The notes beneath the pieces were generated by a model. That model ran no database searches, was not told the DNA's origin, and saw nothing but the letters and a program-made list of their open reading frames with translations. From Thiotrichaceae bacterium (GTDB taxonomy: Bacteria; Pseudomonadota; Gammaproteobacteria; SZUA-140): a stretch of 64,000 bases of DNA. Positions within the stretch are counted from its first letter, which is position 1; every line of letters starts with the position of its first letter. This document shows, one piece after another, positions 40,596-50,423 of the stretch. The stretch spans positions 1-64,000 of the forward strand of contig NVTY02000079.1 in NCBI GenBank assembly GCA_002401765.2, read 5' to 3'. The position numbers and the translations under genes were made by a program.

Positions 40596-40702
40596 TTTGG
40601 TCACAAGAAGCATTAGATGATGTGGATGAAATCGCGGAATATATCAGCCGCGACTCACGCGTCTATTGGTGTGACGTGATATATCCAAAATCTGGTTTTT
40701 AA
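40580..40702 (+). pseudogene. Truncated ParE-type toxin
   Basis: The 40-codon frame reads MAQLLIWSQEALDDVDEIAE then YISRDS, the usual beginning of ParE toxins, and then loses similarity (RVYWCDVIYPKSGF). Family length is about 95 residues, so the catalytic or gyrase-binding C-terminus is missing and the gene is probably inactive. It overlaps the antitoxin gene in the standard manner. Confidence 0.75.
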
Positions 40703-40737
40703 GAAGTTTACTAGAACTTTATTAGAAGTATGCTAGG

Positions 40738-41115
40738 ATGATTTCTGTATTAAGCTGGAAAACTGCTTTTATGTTTGCGCCCAATTTTCAGATCATACCA
40801 TTACTTGCCAAAATGCTGATGGATATCGAGGCAACCCGCCAGGCTGTTTCGAGTCTGCCTGTCACAGTATCCGTTCTGGCATCCTTGCGCGAATCGGCGC
40901 GCCTTATCGCTACACACTATTCCACGCAGATTGAGGGTAACCGCCTCACGCAGGACCAGGTGGAAGAGGTGCTTCAGGGTGGAACATTCCCTAATCGTGA
41001 GCGGGATGAAGCCGAGGTAAAGAACTATTATCAAGCACTGGATTTTCTGGATTCGCTGATAAAGATAAAAAATACTTTCATCACAGAAAAAGAGTTACAA
41101 ACATTAGTGGGTTGA
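40738..41115 (+). pseudogene. Fic-family protein, N-terminal fragment only
   Basis: The 125-residue product shows LRESARLIATHYSTQIEGNR, the N-terminal inhibitory helix motif (S/T)xxxE(G/N) of class II Fic AMP-transferases, with RDEAEVKNYYQALDFL. The frame stops before the catalytic HPFxxGNG motif, so it cannot modify proteins. Its start is uncertain (ATG 40738 or 40771). It follows directly on the truncated ParE toxin, in a zone of decay between ligA and the flagellar region. Confidence 0.65.
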
Positions 41116-41335
41116 TAAACGACCAGCTGTTATTGCCCACATTACAGCCGCACAAAGCATCCCTTTTTAGTCCTTTCAATATCGCAATCCCGCGATGGCG
41201 TTATAACGGTAATTCGGGTAAGTGGACTTTCCTGTGCTAATTTTGAATTTACTCCTTGCTGCTTACCTAGCAAGTTTTGTGTTGCGTTGTGAGATGAAGC
41301 TGAGTTGGGAGTGTTGTGTAGGCCAGGCTTAAACT

Positions 41336-44300
41336 CTAACGCCCCAGTTTTTTCAGGCTGGCATTCATATTGCGCCGCGCATTAGGGTGGCTAGGATTAA
41401 TCTGCAGTGCTTGTTGGTAGTTTGATACCGCCTCTTCATATTGCTGTAGGCCATAGCGGCAATTCCCCAGATTATAGTAAGCATCGACACTTGAGGGGCT
41501 AAGTTCAATCGCTTTGCGAAAGCTTTCTGCTGCCTCATGTGGCTGTTGCACACTGCATAGCGCAATGCCTAAATTGTTGTAGGCCGCAAACAGAGACGGT
41601 TTGGCTTTAATGGCCTGTCGGTAGAGTTTAATGGCGTTATCGATATTACCTTTCTGTGCGTTAACGGCTCCTAGTAGGTGCAGTGCATCTGCTTCATTTG
41701 GTTTTAGCGTTAAAATTTCCTGATAGCCAGACTCTGCTGCTTGAAGGTCCCCTTGCTGATGCAGTGCAATGCTTTTTTCAATCATCGATTTTATCTGGCT
41801 GCTATCAGGTGATTTATCATCTATTTGTGAGGGGGTATTACTTTCAAGGCACCACTTTTCCCATGCCTTGATGAGTGCGGTTTCAAAGTTGTCACAAAAG
41901 CCCTGGTTGTCGAATAACAGGCTGGTTTCACGCGTGCTGATGAGTCTATCCTTAAGTGTTTGTAATAGCACCGGCTCGTTGGCAAGTTTAATGGCTAGCG
42001 CTTCATATCCCTCAAGTGAATTAACAACCAGTTCAGGTATGCCTGCCGCATGTGCAAGGCCTCCGCCCATGCGTGAAACGAAGGTGTTGCCAGGGCAGGT
42101 GAGCATAGGCAGCCCCATCCACAGCGCATCACAGGCGGTTGCACCGGCATTGTAGATTAACGTGTCCAGGAAGAGGTCTGCCAGGCGCAATCTGGCCATA
42201 TGCTCTTCAGCGCTTATGCGTGGCGCAAATATTAACCGTTTAGGATTAACGCCACGTACTTTTGCTTCACGGCGCAGGTTCTTTTTGAGAATAGCACTCT
42301 CATCAACAAGCCATAATACGCTCTCAGGAACCTTATCCAGGCAGCGCATCCAGATATCAAAGATGTCGGGGGTGATTTTATAAGGGCTATTAAAGCAGCA
42401 AAAGATAAAGCCTTTTTCTGGTAAATGTAACTCTTTCCGAGTGGGCGTATTATTAGAAACAGGGCGTCGTCGGTCGTGTGTCATATAAGAGGGCAGGTGC
42501 ATTAATTGCTCAGTAAAAAAAGGTTTCAATTCAGCCGGAACACTAAAGTCGTCGACGACAATATAGTCCATAAAGCTAGCGCCCATGGTGGCGATATAGC
42601 CTAGATAATTGATCTGAATGGGAGCTGGACGCATGGCGAGAATACGCGGGTGTGCGCCTATGGCATAGCCGCCTAAATCAACCAGAATATGAATGTTTCG
42701 CGCCGCGATTTCTTGCGCAATTCCATTTTCACTAAGGTGTGCAACATCTATAAAATGATCAAAGGATTCTTTTAATTGCGCCCTTATTTCACTGCCATCA
42801 TCGCGGCATAGTGAAAAGCCGAATACCTCGAATTTGTCACGATTATGTAACTCAAATAACTCAATGGTGAGTTGTGATACCACGTGATTTCGAAAGTCAT
42901 TTGAGAGGTAAGCGATGTTAATTCGCGCCGTTGTTATTGCGGGCTGGGCATTGATCGGTACGGTACTGGGAATAAGGGTGTTTTGCGCATAGTTTTTTGC
43001 GCATTGGAGCTGGACTTTTGCATCATCAATCCATGGCAGTAGGTAGAAAGGCAGTGATGTGTCGGGGCTTGTGAAGCGCGCTAAGACTTCGTTTTTATAA
43101 TCATCATAGCGACTCCAGTCACACATTGACCTAATGGTTGTGCAGAGATTATCAAATGCTTTGGGATGCTTCGGTTCAAGCGCAACCGCTTTTTTAAGAT
43201 AGAATACGGCATCTAAAGGTTGTTTGAGGGAGTTGAATTCATAGCCAAGTTTGACATATGTGGCTATCGACTGCGGGTTAAGCTTAATGACCTTTTTATA
43301 GTGTTTGATGGCTTCTTTATGTGAGCGCTGAGCACTTAAGAGATTGGCCAGGTTGGCGTGGGTATCTGGATTATTGGGGGTGATCTTTATCGCCTGTTTA
43401 AAGCACTCAATGGCTTCTACCGGCTCTCCTGCCAGACTGAGTGCAACCCCCTTGTTATGATAGGCCCCTGCAAATGTTGGATCATAAGTCAGCGCCTGAT
43501 CATAGTGTTCAATTGCTTTTTGATAGTCGTGATGATGGGCATGGAAAAGCCCAAGCAGGTGAAGAGCATCGATATTATCCGCTTGCAGCGTGAGTATTTC
43601 ACGGTGGATATTGGCCGCTTCATCCATTCTATTCTGTTGATGCAGTACCATTGCCTGTGATAGACGATTAGCGATGTAAGCACGATTGGATTGTGAGGGT
43701 GTTTTGAATGGGGTATTCGTTGCTTGTTGTGCGGATATGGCTGGTTTCTCAAGTGATGTACGCCAATGGTTCCAGGTGGTGGTTAACGCGGTTTCAAAGT
43801 GATCGCAAAATGATTTTGAGTTAAATAGCGGTGCATTGGGCTGGTTCGTAATGAGTTTGTGTTTTAATGCGGCCAAGGCTTCAGGAGTGGAGGCTAAATG
43901 TACCGCCAAAGATTGATAGTTTTCTAGTGAGTCGACAATGAGTTCTGGCATGCCTGCGGCATGTAATAATCCGCCGCACATGCGAGAAGCAAACGTTTTA
44001 CCAGGGCAGGTGATTACCGGTAAGCCAAGCCATAGGGCATCACATGCGGTAGTGCTAGCATTGTAGATTGGCGTGTCTAAAAACAGTTCCGCTAGCCGTA
44101 TCCGAGCCAGCTGCTGGGTGGCATTGAGGCGAGGTGAAAATATTAATCGTGTCGACGCTATGCCGCGGGATTTTGCTTCACTGCAAAGATTGTTGCGAAG
44201 TTCTGCGCCATCATCAACGAGCCATAAAACACTGCCCGGAACCTCATGCAGGCATTGCATCCAGATGTCCCATATGATGGGCGTGATGTTATAACCATTG

Positions 44301-45706
44301 TTGAACGAGCAAAAAATAAAACCTTTTTCTGGTAGCCCGCAAGCGGCGCGTGTGACTACATGGCTGCTGATCTCGCGTTTGGTATCTGCGACCATGTAGC
44401 ATGGAAGGTGAATTAGACGCTCATCAAAATAAGATGCTTGATCTGTGGGAACACTAAATTCATCGACGATTATATAGTCGATAAAGCTTGCGCCACTTGT
44501 TCCAATATAACCAAGGTAATTGATTTGAATGGGAGCGGGGCGATATGCGAGGATGCCTGGCCTGGAATTTTGTGTATGCCCCATTAAATCAATAACGATG
44601 TGAGTGCCTTTGCTGGCTATTAATTCGGCAATTTTAAGGTCACTCATTTCATCAACATGATGAAAGTGATCAAAGGCATTAATTAAGCGTTGTCGTATCA
44701 AGCTGGAGTCTGGCGGGCCAAATGATACGGCGGTTATCTCGAATTTACTACGATCATGTCGCTCATACAGCTCGGCGGTAAGGTAGGCGACGGGGTGATT
44801 ACGAAAATCGGCAGACAGATAGACAACCTTTATCTTTCCATCAGAAACTGATGGTGAGGCATCAATTGGGACCAGGTTGTCACCAATGAGGTTTTTTACG
44901 TAAGCACGGGCGCATTGCTGTTGCTCAGCAGGGTCTTCAGACCATTGTAAAAATGAAAAAGCATTGGGTGGCAATAATTCATTCTTTTTCCATTGTGTTA
45001 TCTGCTGTTTCATCGTATCAAAGTCACGCCAGTCACATAATTTTCGTAAATTATTAAAGAGCAGGCTTCTTGCGTTTGAATGGTCGGGCCTGAGTTCAAG
45101 TACTCGTCTAAAATAGCTGCATGATTCTTGAATACGATTTTCAAGCATGCAGATGTTCCCCAGGTCATTTAAGGCGCCGGAGTGGTTTGGGTTTGATTTA
45201 ATTGTGGCTAAATAGTGTTGTTCAGCTTTATCAAATGCATTTCTTTTACTCAGCATAATGCCTAAATGGTAGTGTGCTTCACTATGCTCCGGCATCATTT
45301 CAATAATATGAGACAAGCACCTTTCAGCCTCTTTTTCACGTGATAGACAATTAAATGTATTGGCCAGATTTAAGTGTGTCTCTATATTGTCGGGTGCTAT
45401 CTTAATGGCATGCTGGAATTCTAGCAGTGCTTCGTCATATTGCTGGATGCTGTTAAGTGCAATGCCAAGGTGGTAATGAGGGATGGCTATATTAGGTTCA
45501 ATGGCGATAGATTTTTTATAGCAGTCAATGGCTTCTTGTTGCTTGCCTTGTTGAGCATAAAGCACGCCAAGGTGATGCAATGCCTGGTGATGTTGTTTAT
45601 TATTATCAATAATATGTTGATATGATTCTTTTGCATCGTCAAAATACTGGCTTTTATGTAGTTTGATCGCGCGCTCAAGTAATGATTTTTCATCAGTAGT
45701 ATTCAT
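41336..45706 (-). CDS. Double-headed TPR and GT41 (O-GlcNAc-transferase-like) protein
   Basis: This 1456-residue protein is built as TPR (about 5-205), GT41 domain A (about 220-650), TPR (about 680-855), GT41 domain B (about 860-1285), TPR (about 1300-1456). Both halves have DFRNHxxxxLTxEL, RPAPIQINYLGYI and the UDP-sugar-binding DxxxYNAxxTACDALWxGLP. At the position of the catalytic lysine of human OGT (Lys842), domain A reads FNNGYNITP (Asn473) and domain B FNSPYKITP (Lys1110). Domain A has the usual IDLMGHT and GTSG, while domain B reads VDLGGYA and ATMG. It lies next to the flagellin gene, so flagellin glycosylation is likely. Both units resemble each other, pointing to internal duplication. 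Confidence 0.9.
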   Translation of the reverse strand: MNTTDEKSLLERAIKLHKSQYFDDAKESYQHIIDNNKQHHQALHHLGVLYAQQGKQQEAIDCYKKSIAIEPNIAIPHYHLGIALNSIQQYDEALLEFQHAIKIAPDNIETHLNLANTFNCLSREKEAERCLSHIIEMMPEHSEAHYHLGIMLSKRNAFDKAEQHYLATIKSNPNHSGALNDLGNICMLENRIQESCSYFRRVLELRPDHSNARSLLFNNLRKLCDWRDFDTMKQQITQWKKNELLPPNAFSFLQWSEDPAEQQQCARAYVKNLIGDNLVPIDASPSVSDGKIKVVYLSADFRNHPVAYLTAELYERHDRSKFEITAVSFGPPDSSLIRQRLINAFDHFHHVDEMSDLKIAELIASKGTHIVIDLMGHTQNSRPGILAYRPAPIQINYLGYIGTSGASFIDYIIVDEFSVPTDQASYFDERLIHLPCYMVADTKREISSHVVTRAACGLPEKGFIFCSFNNGYNITPIIWDIWMQCLHEVPGSVLWLVDDGAELRNNLCSEAKSRGIASTRLIFSPRLNATQQLARIRLAELFLDTPIYNASTTACDALWLGLPVITCPGKTFASRMCGGLLHAAGMPELIVDSLENYQSLAVHLASTPEALAALKHKLITNQPNAPLFNSKSFCDHFETALTTTWNHWRTSLEKPAISAQQATNTPFKTPSQSNRAYIANRLSQAMVLHQQNRMDEAANIHREILTLQADNIDALHLLGLFHAHHHDYQKAIEHYDQALTYDPTFAGAYHNKGVALSLAGEPVEAIECFKQAIKITPNNPDTHANLANLLSAQRSHKEAIKHYKKVIKLNPQSIATYVKLGYEFNSLKQPLDAVFYLKKAVALEPKHPKAFDNLCTTIRSMCDWSRYDDYKNEVLARFTSPDTSLPFYLLPWIDDAKVQLQCAKNYAQNTLIPSTVPINAQPAITTARINIAYLSNDFRNHVVSQLTIELFELHNRDKFEVFGFSLCRDDGSEIRAQLKESFDHFIDVAHLSENGIAQEIAARNIHILVDLGGYAIGAHPRILAMRPAPIQINYLGYIATMGASFMDYIVVDDFSVPAELKPFFTEQLMHLPSYMTHDRRRPVSNNTPTRKELHLPEKGFIFCCFNSPYKITPDIFDIWMRCLDKVPESVLWLVDESAILKKNLRREAKVRGVNPKRLIFAPRISAEEHMARLRLADLFLDTLIYNAGATACDALWMGLPMLTCPGNTFVSRMGGGLAHAAGIPELVVNSLEGYEALAIKLANEPVLLQTLKDRLISTRETSLLFDNQGFCDNFETALIKAWEKWCLESNTPSQIDDKSPDSSQIKSMIEKSIALHQQGDLQAAESGYQEILTLKPNEADALHLLGAVNAQKGNIDNAIKLYRQAIKAKPSLFAAYNNLGIALCSVQQPHEAAESFRKAIELSPSSVDAYYNLGNCRYGLQQYEEAVSNYQQALQINPSHPNARRNMNASLKKLGR

Positions 45707-45784
45707 TTTGTTTTTTCAGATTCTGGCGTGTTTTATTATGTCTGGGGAGTGAGGTTCTGTTTAATTAGAACTATTAACCTTTGA

Positions 45785-46165
45785 TTATTTAAGTGTATCA
45801 CGCCAGTGGCACCATATTCTGGTACTCGCTCCAGCGAGCCTGTGACAAGTTCGAACATTCCTTCTGCCAGTACCAAACCACTACTCATGCGTGCCTCCAC
45901 GTTTTTTTTCTATGTATGAGAGAGCGGATAATCTTACCCATATGGCATCGGCCGTTGTTGTGCCTGCATTATAGGGTGATGTGTCGAAAATGAGGTCTGC
46001 TAAGGGCTGCCTGGCAAGATGCGCTGGATAAGCTGCCCGTAGAGCAAAGATTAAATGTACGGGGCCTACGCCTCTGGCTTCTGCTTCATTACATAAATGG
46101 TGCCAAGCCGATTCGTTATGCATGCATGGTGAGGGTATATCTTGATTTAAATCAAAGGTATACAC
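45785..46165 (-). pseudogene. Relic of a GT41 glycosyltransferase gene
   Basis: The minus frame 45881-46165 reads LCNEAEARGVGPVHLIFALR, ADLIFDTSPYNAGTTTADAI, closely like the UDP-binding part of domain B in the neighbouring double GT41 protein. It stops at a TAG, and the family's next segment resumes in another frame as SGLVLAEGMFELVTGSLERV. The start codon lacks the N-terminal half. This is therefore a broken third GT41 copy between the intact gene and the flagellin gene. Confidence 0.75.
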
Positions 46166-46273
46166 CTTGATTGTCTATATCGGGCGTTAATGTCTAGTAT
46201 TTAATGCTTTATAGGGCATAAAAGGTTGCTAAGTTTATTGAGATGGGCTCGGTAAGGGATTTGTGATTTAGCT

Positions 46274-46300
46274 TAAAGATTATCTGTCACTTTCCGATAA
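46274..46300 (+). promoter_or_regulatory. Sigma-28 (FliA) promoter of the flagellin gene
   Basis: TAAAGATT, an 11-base spacer and TCCGATAA match the FliA consensus TAAAGTTT-N11-GCCGATAA with the exact spacing. The promoter lies about 114 bases before the fliC ATG. Confidence 0.88.
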
Positions 46301-46413
46301 CACTACTGGGAGCGGTAAATACTTTTTTTACAAGTATATCCGCTAAAGATGAATCCTTATCAGGTGGCGCATGAGACACTCTGCGCAGATCCTGTAAAAA
46401 GGAGATTTAAATT

Positions 46414-49400
46414 ATGGCTCTATCGATTAATACCAATATTGCATCATTAAATGCACAGCGCAATCTCTCACAATCTCAAGACCAATTAGGCATCTCTCTC
46501 CAGCGTCTCTCATCGGGCTTACGTATTAATAGTGCGAAGGATGATGCGGCGGGTCTGGCGATTTCTAATCGATTTACCACGCAGATTCGCGGTCTGGATC
46601 AAGCAGCGCGAAATGCCAATGATGGTATCTCACTGGCACAAACCGCTGAAGGCGCGCTTTCTGAAACAACCAACGCACTACAGCGTATCCGTGAGTTGGC
46701 GATTCAATCGGCTAATAGCACCAACTCAGCGGCGGATAGATCAGCGTTGCAGTCTGAAGTGAATCAACTGATTTCAGAGATTGATCGTGTTGCGAATACC
46801 ACCACCTTTAATGGTTTGAAATTGTTGGATGGTTCATTTACCGGCCAGTCTTTCCATGTGGGTGCGGATGCGAATCAGACCATCGGTGTGAATGTCAATG
46901 GTTCTACTAGTGATAGTATTGGCGTTAATAAGTTCACAGTGAATAACAGCCAGTTGGGTATTACCAATGCCACTAATGATGGCGGTGGCCCGCGTCTGAC
47001 AACGGAAGGGCTTACTGCCGCAGGTGCAGATGTTGGTACGGCTACAGGGACTGCGCAGACCATTACTGTTTCTGATGCCAATGGTTCTAATCAAACGCTG
47101 AATTTAACCGGCGCTGAAACCTCTTCAGCCTTAGCAACTTCATTAGCGGGCATGACCGTTGGTGGTGAAAGCCCCATTGTCTCCGCTACCTTGAATGCCA
47201 ATACAACGACGATGGACTTCTCATCGGTTCCTGAATTGCAAAATGGTGAGGTTATCACCTTCACGTTAGGTGGTGCTGGTGCGACCGATGTAATCTCGAT
47301 TACACGCGATACCAATGCGTATGCATCACTTGCCGATCAGGTGGCGTTTGAAGTGAATAATGATATGTCTGCTATCACAACAGCAGACTCTACCTTTGCT
47401 GCTACTGCGAGTGGTAATGTGGTGACGCTATCGGGCACCAGCACATCTGATATTACGTTGCAGGATTTTGCGGTTGCAGATGGTATTTCCACGGCGCATA
47501 CCACGACACTTTCAGGTTTTGCAAATATGGCTGTGGATCATGATGTTGATTTGACTTTTGCTGCACCTGGCTATACGCACGGAGAGACATTTTCACTAGA
47601 TGTGAATGGCTCGTCCGTGGCGGTGACCATTGATGTTGCATCAGCAACGGCGGCTGCATACACCGGTACGATAGATGTATCGGGAACAACAGATCTAAGC
47701 GCAGCTGCTTCAAAGCAGTTTGCTATTGAGATTGATGGTACTTCATACGATATAGATCTTGCTGGTGAGACTTTTAGTGGGGTAGGCGACAATGCTGCAA
47801 CGCAGGCGGAAATGGTTACCGCGATCAATAATCAGATTGCAGCCGGCGGGGCAGGCATCACTGGTGAAGTGACTGCTTCTGCAAGCGGTAACTTTATTCT
47901 CTTGACCTCGTCTGATGAAGGTACTGCGGCTACGATACGTACTCTTCAGCACTCAAATACTACTGGTACTGGTCATACCGACATGTTTACTAACGCGGTA
48001 GCGGCGGCGGGTGGTGATGGTACTACAACTGCTACGGATGTCGGTCTTAGTTTCGCAACAGCCATTAATGGTGAAGCAAATATTACAGCAGCTAATGTAG
48101 CCGGTGTTGTGACGGTATCAGGAAGTTCGGCGGATATGGCCAATCTGACCTTTGCTAATTTTTCTGGTGGTAACTCATCGGAGACCTTTGCAGTGGCAAA
48201 TGGCGCTGGAACACCGTCAGATAGTGGTACCGGCACTCAAACAGCAGGAACCAACACCACAGACACGCTTTCTGCAACCAATACCATTACACTGAATATT
48301 GAAGGTGCGGGCCAAACGATAGACCTGAAAGGCTTGCAAACAACAGGCGCCAATATTGCGCAGGCATTTCGCGATGACCTGAATATTACGAATGTAACAG
48401 TAGGCGGTACAGCTGCGAATGTTACTCTGACAGCCACAAGTAGTCTTGGTGTGCTTGAGTTTGATACTGGCGCTCAGAATGGTGTAAATGATGCGTCAGG
48501 TGACGGGGTTGGTAATTTTAGTATTGCGGTGAGTGGTGGCGCAACTAACACCACAGGTGATGCTGCATTTACGATGGTATCAACAGAGGACGAGCAATTT
48601 ACGGCCAATACTGCAGTATCAACAATGGCTTTTGCTGGTCAGACAATGACTGAAGCGGGTACTGATAGTGGTGTAGCACGGGCGGGTATGGAAGTGGTTG
48701 TTGCCGATGGCTTCAGCATTACCTCATCACTAACAGCTGCTAATGGTGGTCTGTTGGATATTACAACTGCCGGTGATGCGGCCATTTTGGCAACAACCGG
48801 TATTGCGGATACCAGTGCTGGTAATAATGTCTCTCAGCAGGTGTTAACCATCAGTGGTAGCAGTAGTTCATCAACCGTTCAGGTTGCAGCTAATGATTCG
48901 GCCAGTACTATTGTTGCCGCTGTTAATGCTGTTTCAGATGCAACGGGTGTGACGGCGACGGGCAGTAATGAGGTTACCTTGAGTGACCTGACGAATGATG
49001 GTGTGATTTCATTTGATTTAAATGGGCGCAGTATTTCAGCAAACATAACCTCCTCTGATGTGTCTAGCCTTGCAGAAGCGATTAATGATTCCAGTGGTGC
49101 AACCGGTATTAGAGCGACTTTATCGCTAGATAGGGCCTCTATGACGTTGACGAATGATACTGGCGCTGATATTGCGATTCAAAATTTTGATAGTTCAGTG
49201 GCAGTGGATACGGCTAATGGTCAAACCGTTAGTATGAATGTTTCAGGTGCTACTGGCCCTGCTAGCCAGATTGAGGCGGGTGGTGCCAATGCAGGCACGC
49301 GTGATTCAACCGTGGTGGGTGGTTCAGTCGACTTCAAATCAACCTCGGGCTACTTTAGCATTAGCTCAGACATTTCAGCGTCTGCTGGCGGTCTGTTTGC

Positions 49401-49749
49401 TGGTGCGGCTAATGAGCTTCAGGCCGCTAATCGCACAACGGTTAGTTCTCTGGACATTAGCAGCGTTATTGGCGCCAATGAAGCCATTGATATTCTCGAC
49501 GGTGCATTGGCCGATGTGGATACCATTCGAGCAGACCTGGGTGCGATTCAAACCCGTTTTGAATCAACCATCGCGAGTTTGAAGACCACCTCAGAAAACT
49601 TGACCGCTGCGCGTTCACGTATTCTGGATACTGATTTTGCTGCCGAAACAGCCGCTTTGACCAGAGCGCAAATTCTACAGCAGGCGGGTGTCGCTATGTT
49701 GGCGCAAGCAAACAGCTTACCTCAACTAGCACTCTCACTACTGCAGTAA
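46414..49749 (+). CDS. fliC: Giant flagellin
   Basis: This 1111-residue flagellin is about twice the usual length. The D0/D1 ends are standard: [19 protein letters not shown] at the start, [12 protein letters not shown], and [19 protein letters not shown] at the end, with about 880 residues between. The middle is rich in Thr, Ser, Ala, Asn and Gly and has several Flagellin_IN-like beta units (for example TLNLTGAE and [19 protein letters not shown]). No HExxH protease motif was found. The Ser/Thr-rich outer domain offers many sites for O-glycosylation by the adjacent GT41 protein. AAGGAG lies ahead of the ATG, and a sigma-28 promoter precedes it. Confidence 0.97.
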   Translation: MALSINTNIASLNAQRNLSQSQDQLGISLQRLSSGLRINSAKDDAAGLAISNRFTTQIRGLDQAARNANDGISLAQTAEGALSETTNALQRIRELAIQSANSTNSAADRSALQSEVNQLISEIDRVANTTTFNGLKLLDGSFTGQSFHVGADANQTIGVNVNGSTSDSIGVNKFTVNNSQLGITNATNDGGGPRLTTEGLTAAGADVGTATGTAQTITVSDANGSNQTLNLTGAETSSALATSLAGMTVGGESPIVSATLNANTTTMDFSSVPELQNGEVITFTLGGAGATDVISITRDTNAYASLADQVAFEVNNDMSAITTADSTFAATASGNVVTLSGTSTSDITLQDFAVADGISTAHTTTLSGFANMAVDHDVDLTFAAPGYTHGETFSLDVNGSSVAVTIDVASATAAAYTGTIDVSGTTDLSAAASKQFAIEIDGTSYDIDLAGETFSGVGDNAATQAEMVTAINNQIAAGGAGITGEVTASASGNFILLTSSDEGTAATIRTLQHSNTTGTGHTDMFTNAVAAAGGDGTTTATDVGLSFATAINGEANITAANVAGVVTVSGSSADMANLTFANFSGGNSSETFAVANGAGTPSDSGTGTQTAGTNTTDTLSATNTITLNIEGAGQTIDLKGLQTTGANIAQAFRDDLNITNVTVGGTAANVTLTATSSLGVLEFDTGAQNGVNDASGDGVGNFSIAVSGGATNTTGDAAFTMVSTEDEQFTANTAVSTMAFAGQTMTEAGTDSGVARAGMEVVVADGFSITSSLTAANGGLLDITTAGDAAILATTGIADTSAGNNVSQQVLTISGSSSSSTVQVAANDSASTIVAAVNAVSDATGVTATGSNEVTLSDLTNDGVISFDLNGRSISANITSSDVSSLAEAINDSSGATGIRATLSLDRASMTLTNDTGADIAIQNFDSSVAVDTANGQTVSMNVSGATGPASQIEAGGANAGTRDSTVVGGSVDFKSTSGYFSISSDISASAGGLFAGAANELQAANRTTVSSLDISSVIGANEAIDILDGALADVDTIRADLGAIQTRFESTIASLKTTSENLTAARSRILDTDFAAETAALTRAQILQQAGVAMLAQANSLPQLALSLLQ

Positions 49750-49840
49750 AGTAAGGCCCCTGGTGGAGAAGCGGTGGGGTAACCGGCCTCTTCTTCAGCA
49801 GGGTTAGTTCCATGTGAAAAGGTGAGAAAAGGTGCATGTT

Positions 49841-50290
49841 ATGGCAGCAGATATTTCTAATCTGGTCAGGATGGCAACACCAGTCAATGTAAATCATACC
49901 GCAAATGCTTCTGTAACAAGGACGGACGAAGTAGCGGCCCCGGTGGCAACATCAGAAGCGGCAACTGAGCGGCAAAAAGAGGCCGCATCAGTAGTCTCCG
50001 AAACGGCCGTTGCTTCCAATCAGCAGGCAGAAGTGGTTGAGCAGGTTGAGCTTAATGATGCGGTGACCTATATCAATGATCATTTTCAAAATATCCAGCG
50101 AAATCTTGAGTTTAGTGTCGAAGAAGATACGGGTAAGGTGCTGGTGCGTGTCTATGATACTGAGACAGAAGAGTTGGTTCGTCAGATACCTGGAGAGCAG
50201 GCAATAAAGATGGCTCAAATCATGCATGAGAAAAACCAAGAAGCTGATGAATTAAAGGTAGATGGTTTTTTACTACAGGAAAAAGCATAG
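49841..50290 (+). CDS. flaG: FlaG family protein
   Basis: This 149-residue flagellar protein has a variable, Ala/Glu-rich N-terminus and the family core LNDAVTYINDHFQNIQRNLE, then VEEDTGKVLVRVYDTETEEL and VRQIPGEQAIKM. In other bacteria FlaG influences filament length. ATG 49841 lies seven bases after AGGTG; the frame opens nine bases earlier at a GTG. It sits between fliC and fliD, the normal polar-flagellum place. Confidence 0.92.
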   Translation: MAADISNLVRMATPVNVNHTANASVTRTDEVAAPVATSEAATERQKEAASVVSETAVASNQQAEVVEQVELNDAVTYINDHFQNIQRNLEFSVEEDTGKVLVRVYDTETEELVRQIPGEQAIKMAQIMHEKNQEADELKVDGFLLQEKA

Positions 50291-50301
50291 GGTATAACAT
50301 G

Positions 50302-50362
50302 ACCCAGCCCGAAGGGGTCTTTATAATTGTCAGCCTCAGATTAATCTGATTAATTATAAAGC
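50302..50362. other. Hairpins between flaG and fliD
   Basis: GACCC/GGGTC forms a short stem followed by TTTA (possible weak terminator, 50302-50323). Overlapping it is a perfect 10-base inverted pair CTTTATAATT (50320-50329) / AATTATAAAG (50353-50362) enclosing a smaller symmetric ATTAATCTGATTAAT. Confidence 0.45.
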
Positions 50363-50423
50363 TTGTTGTTGTGTGAATGCGTTGTTTGACTGACATTCAC
50401 ATATTGCTGAGGTTGGAGGTTGT

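Noticed and set aside
47000-49000. Possible metalloprotease (flagellinolysin) inside the giant flagellin
   Set aside because: No HExxH motif was found in the central region.
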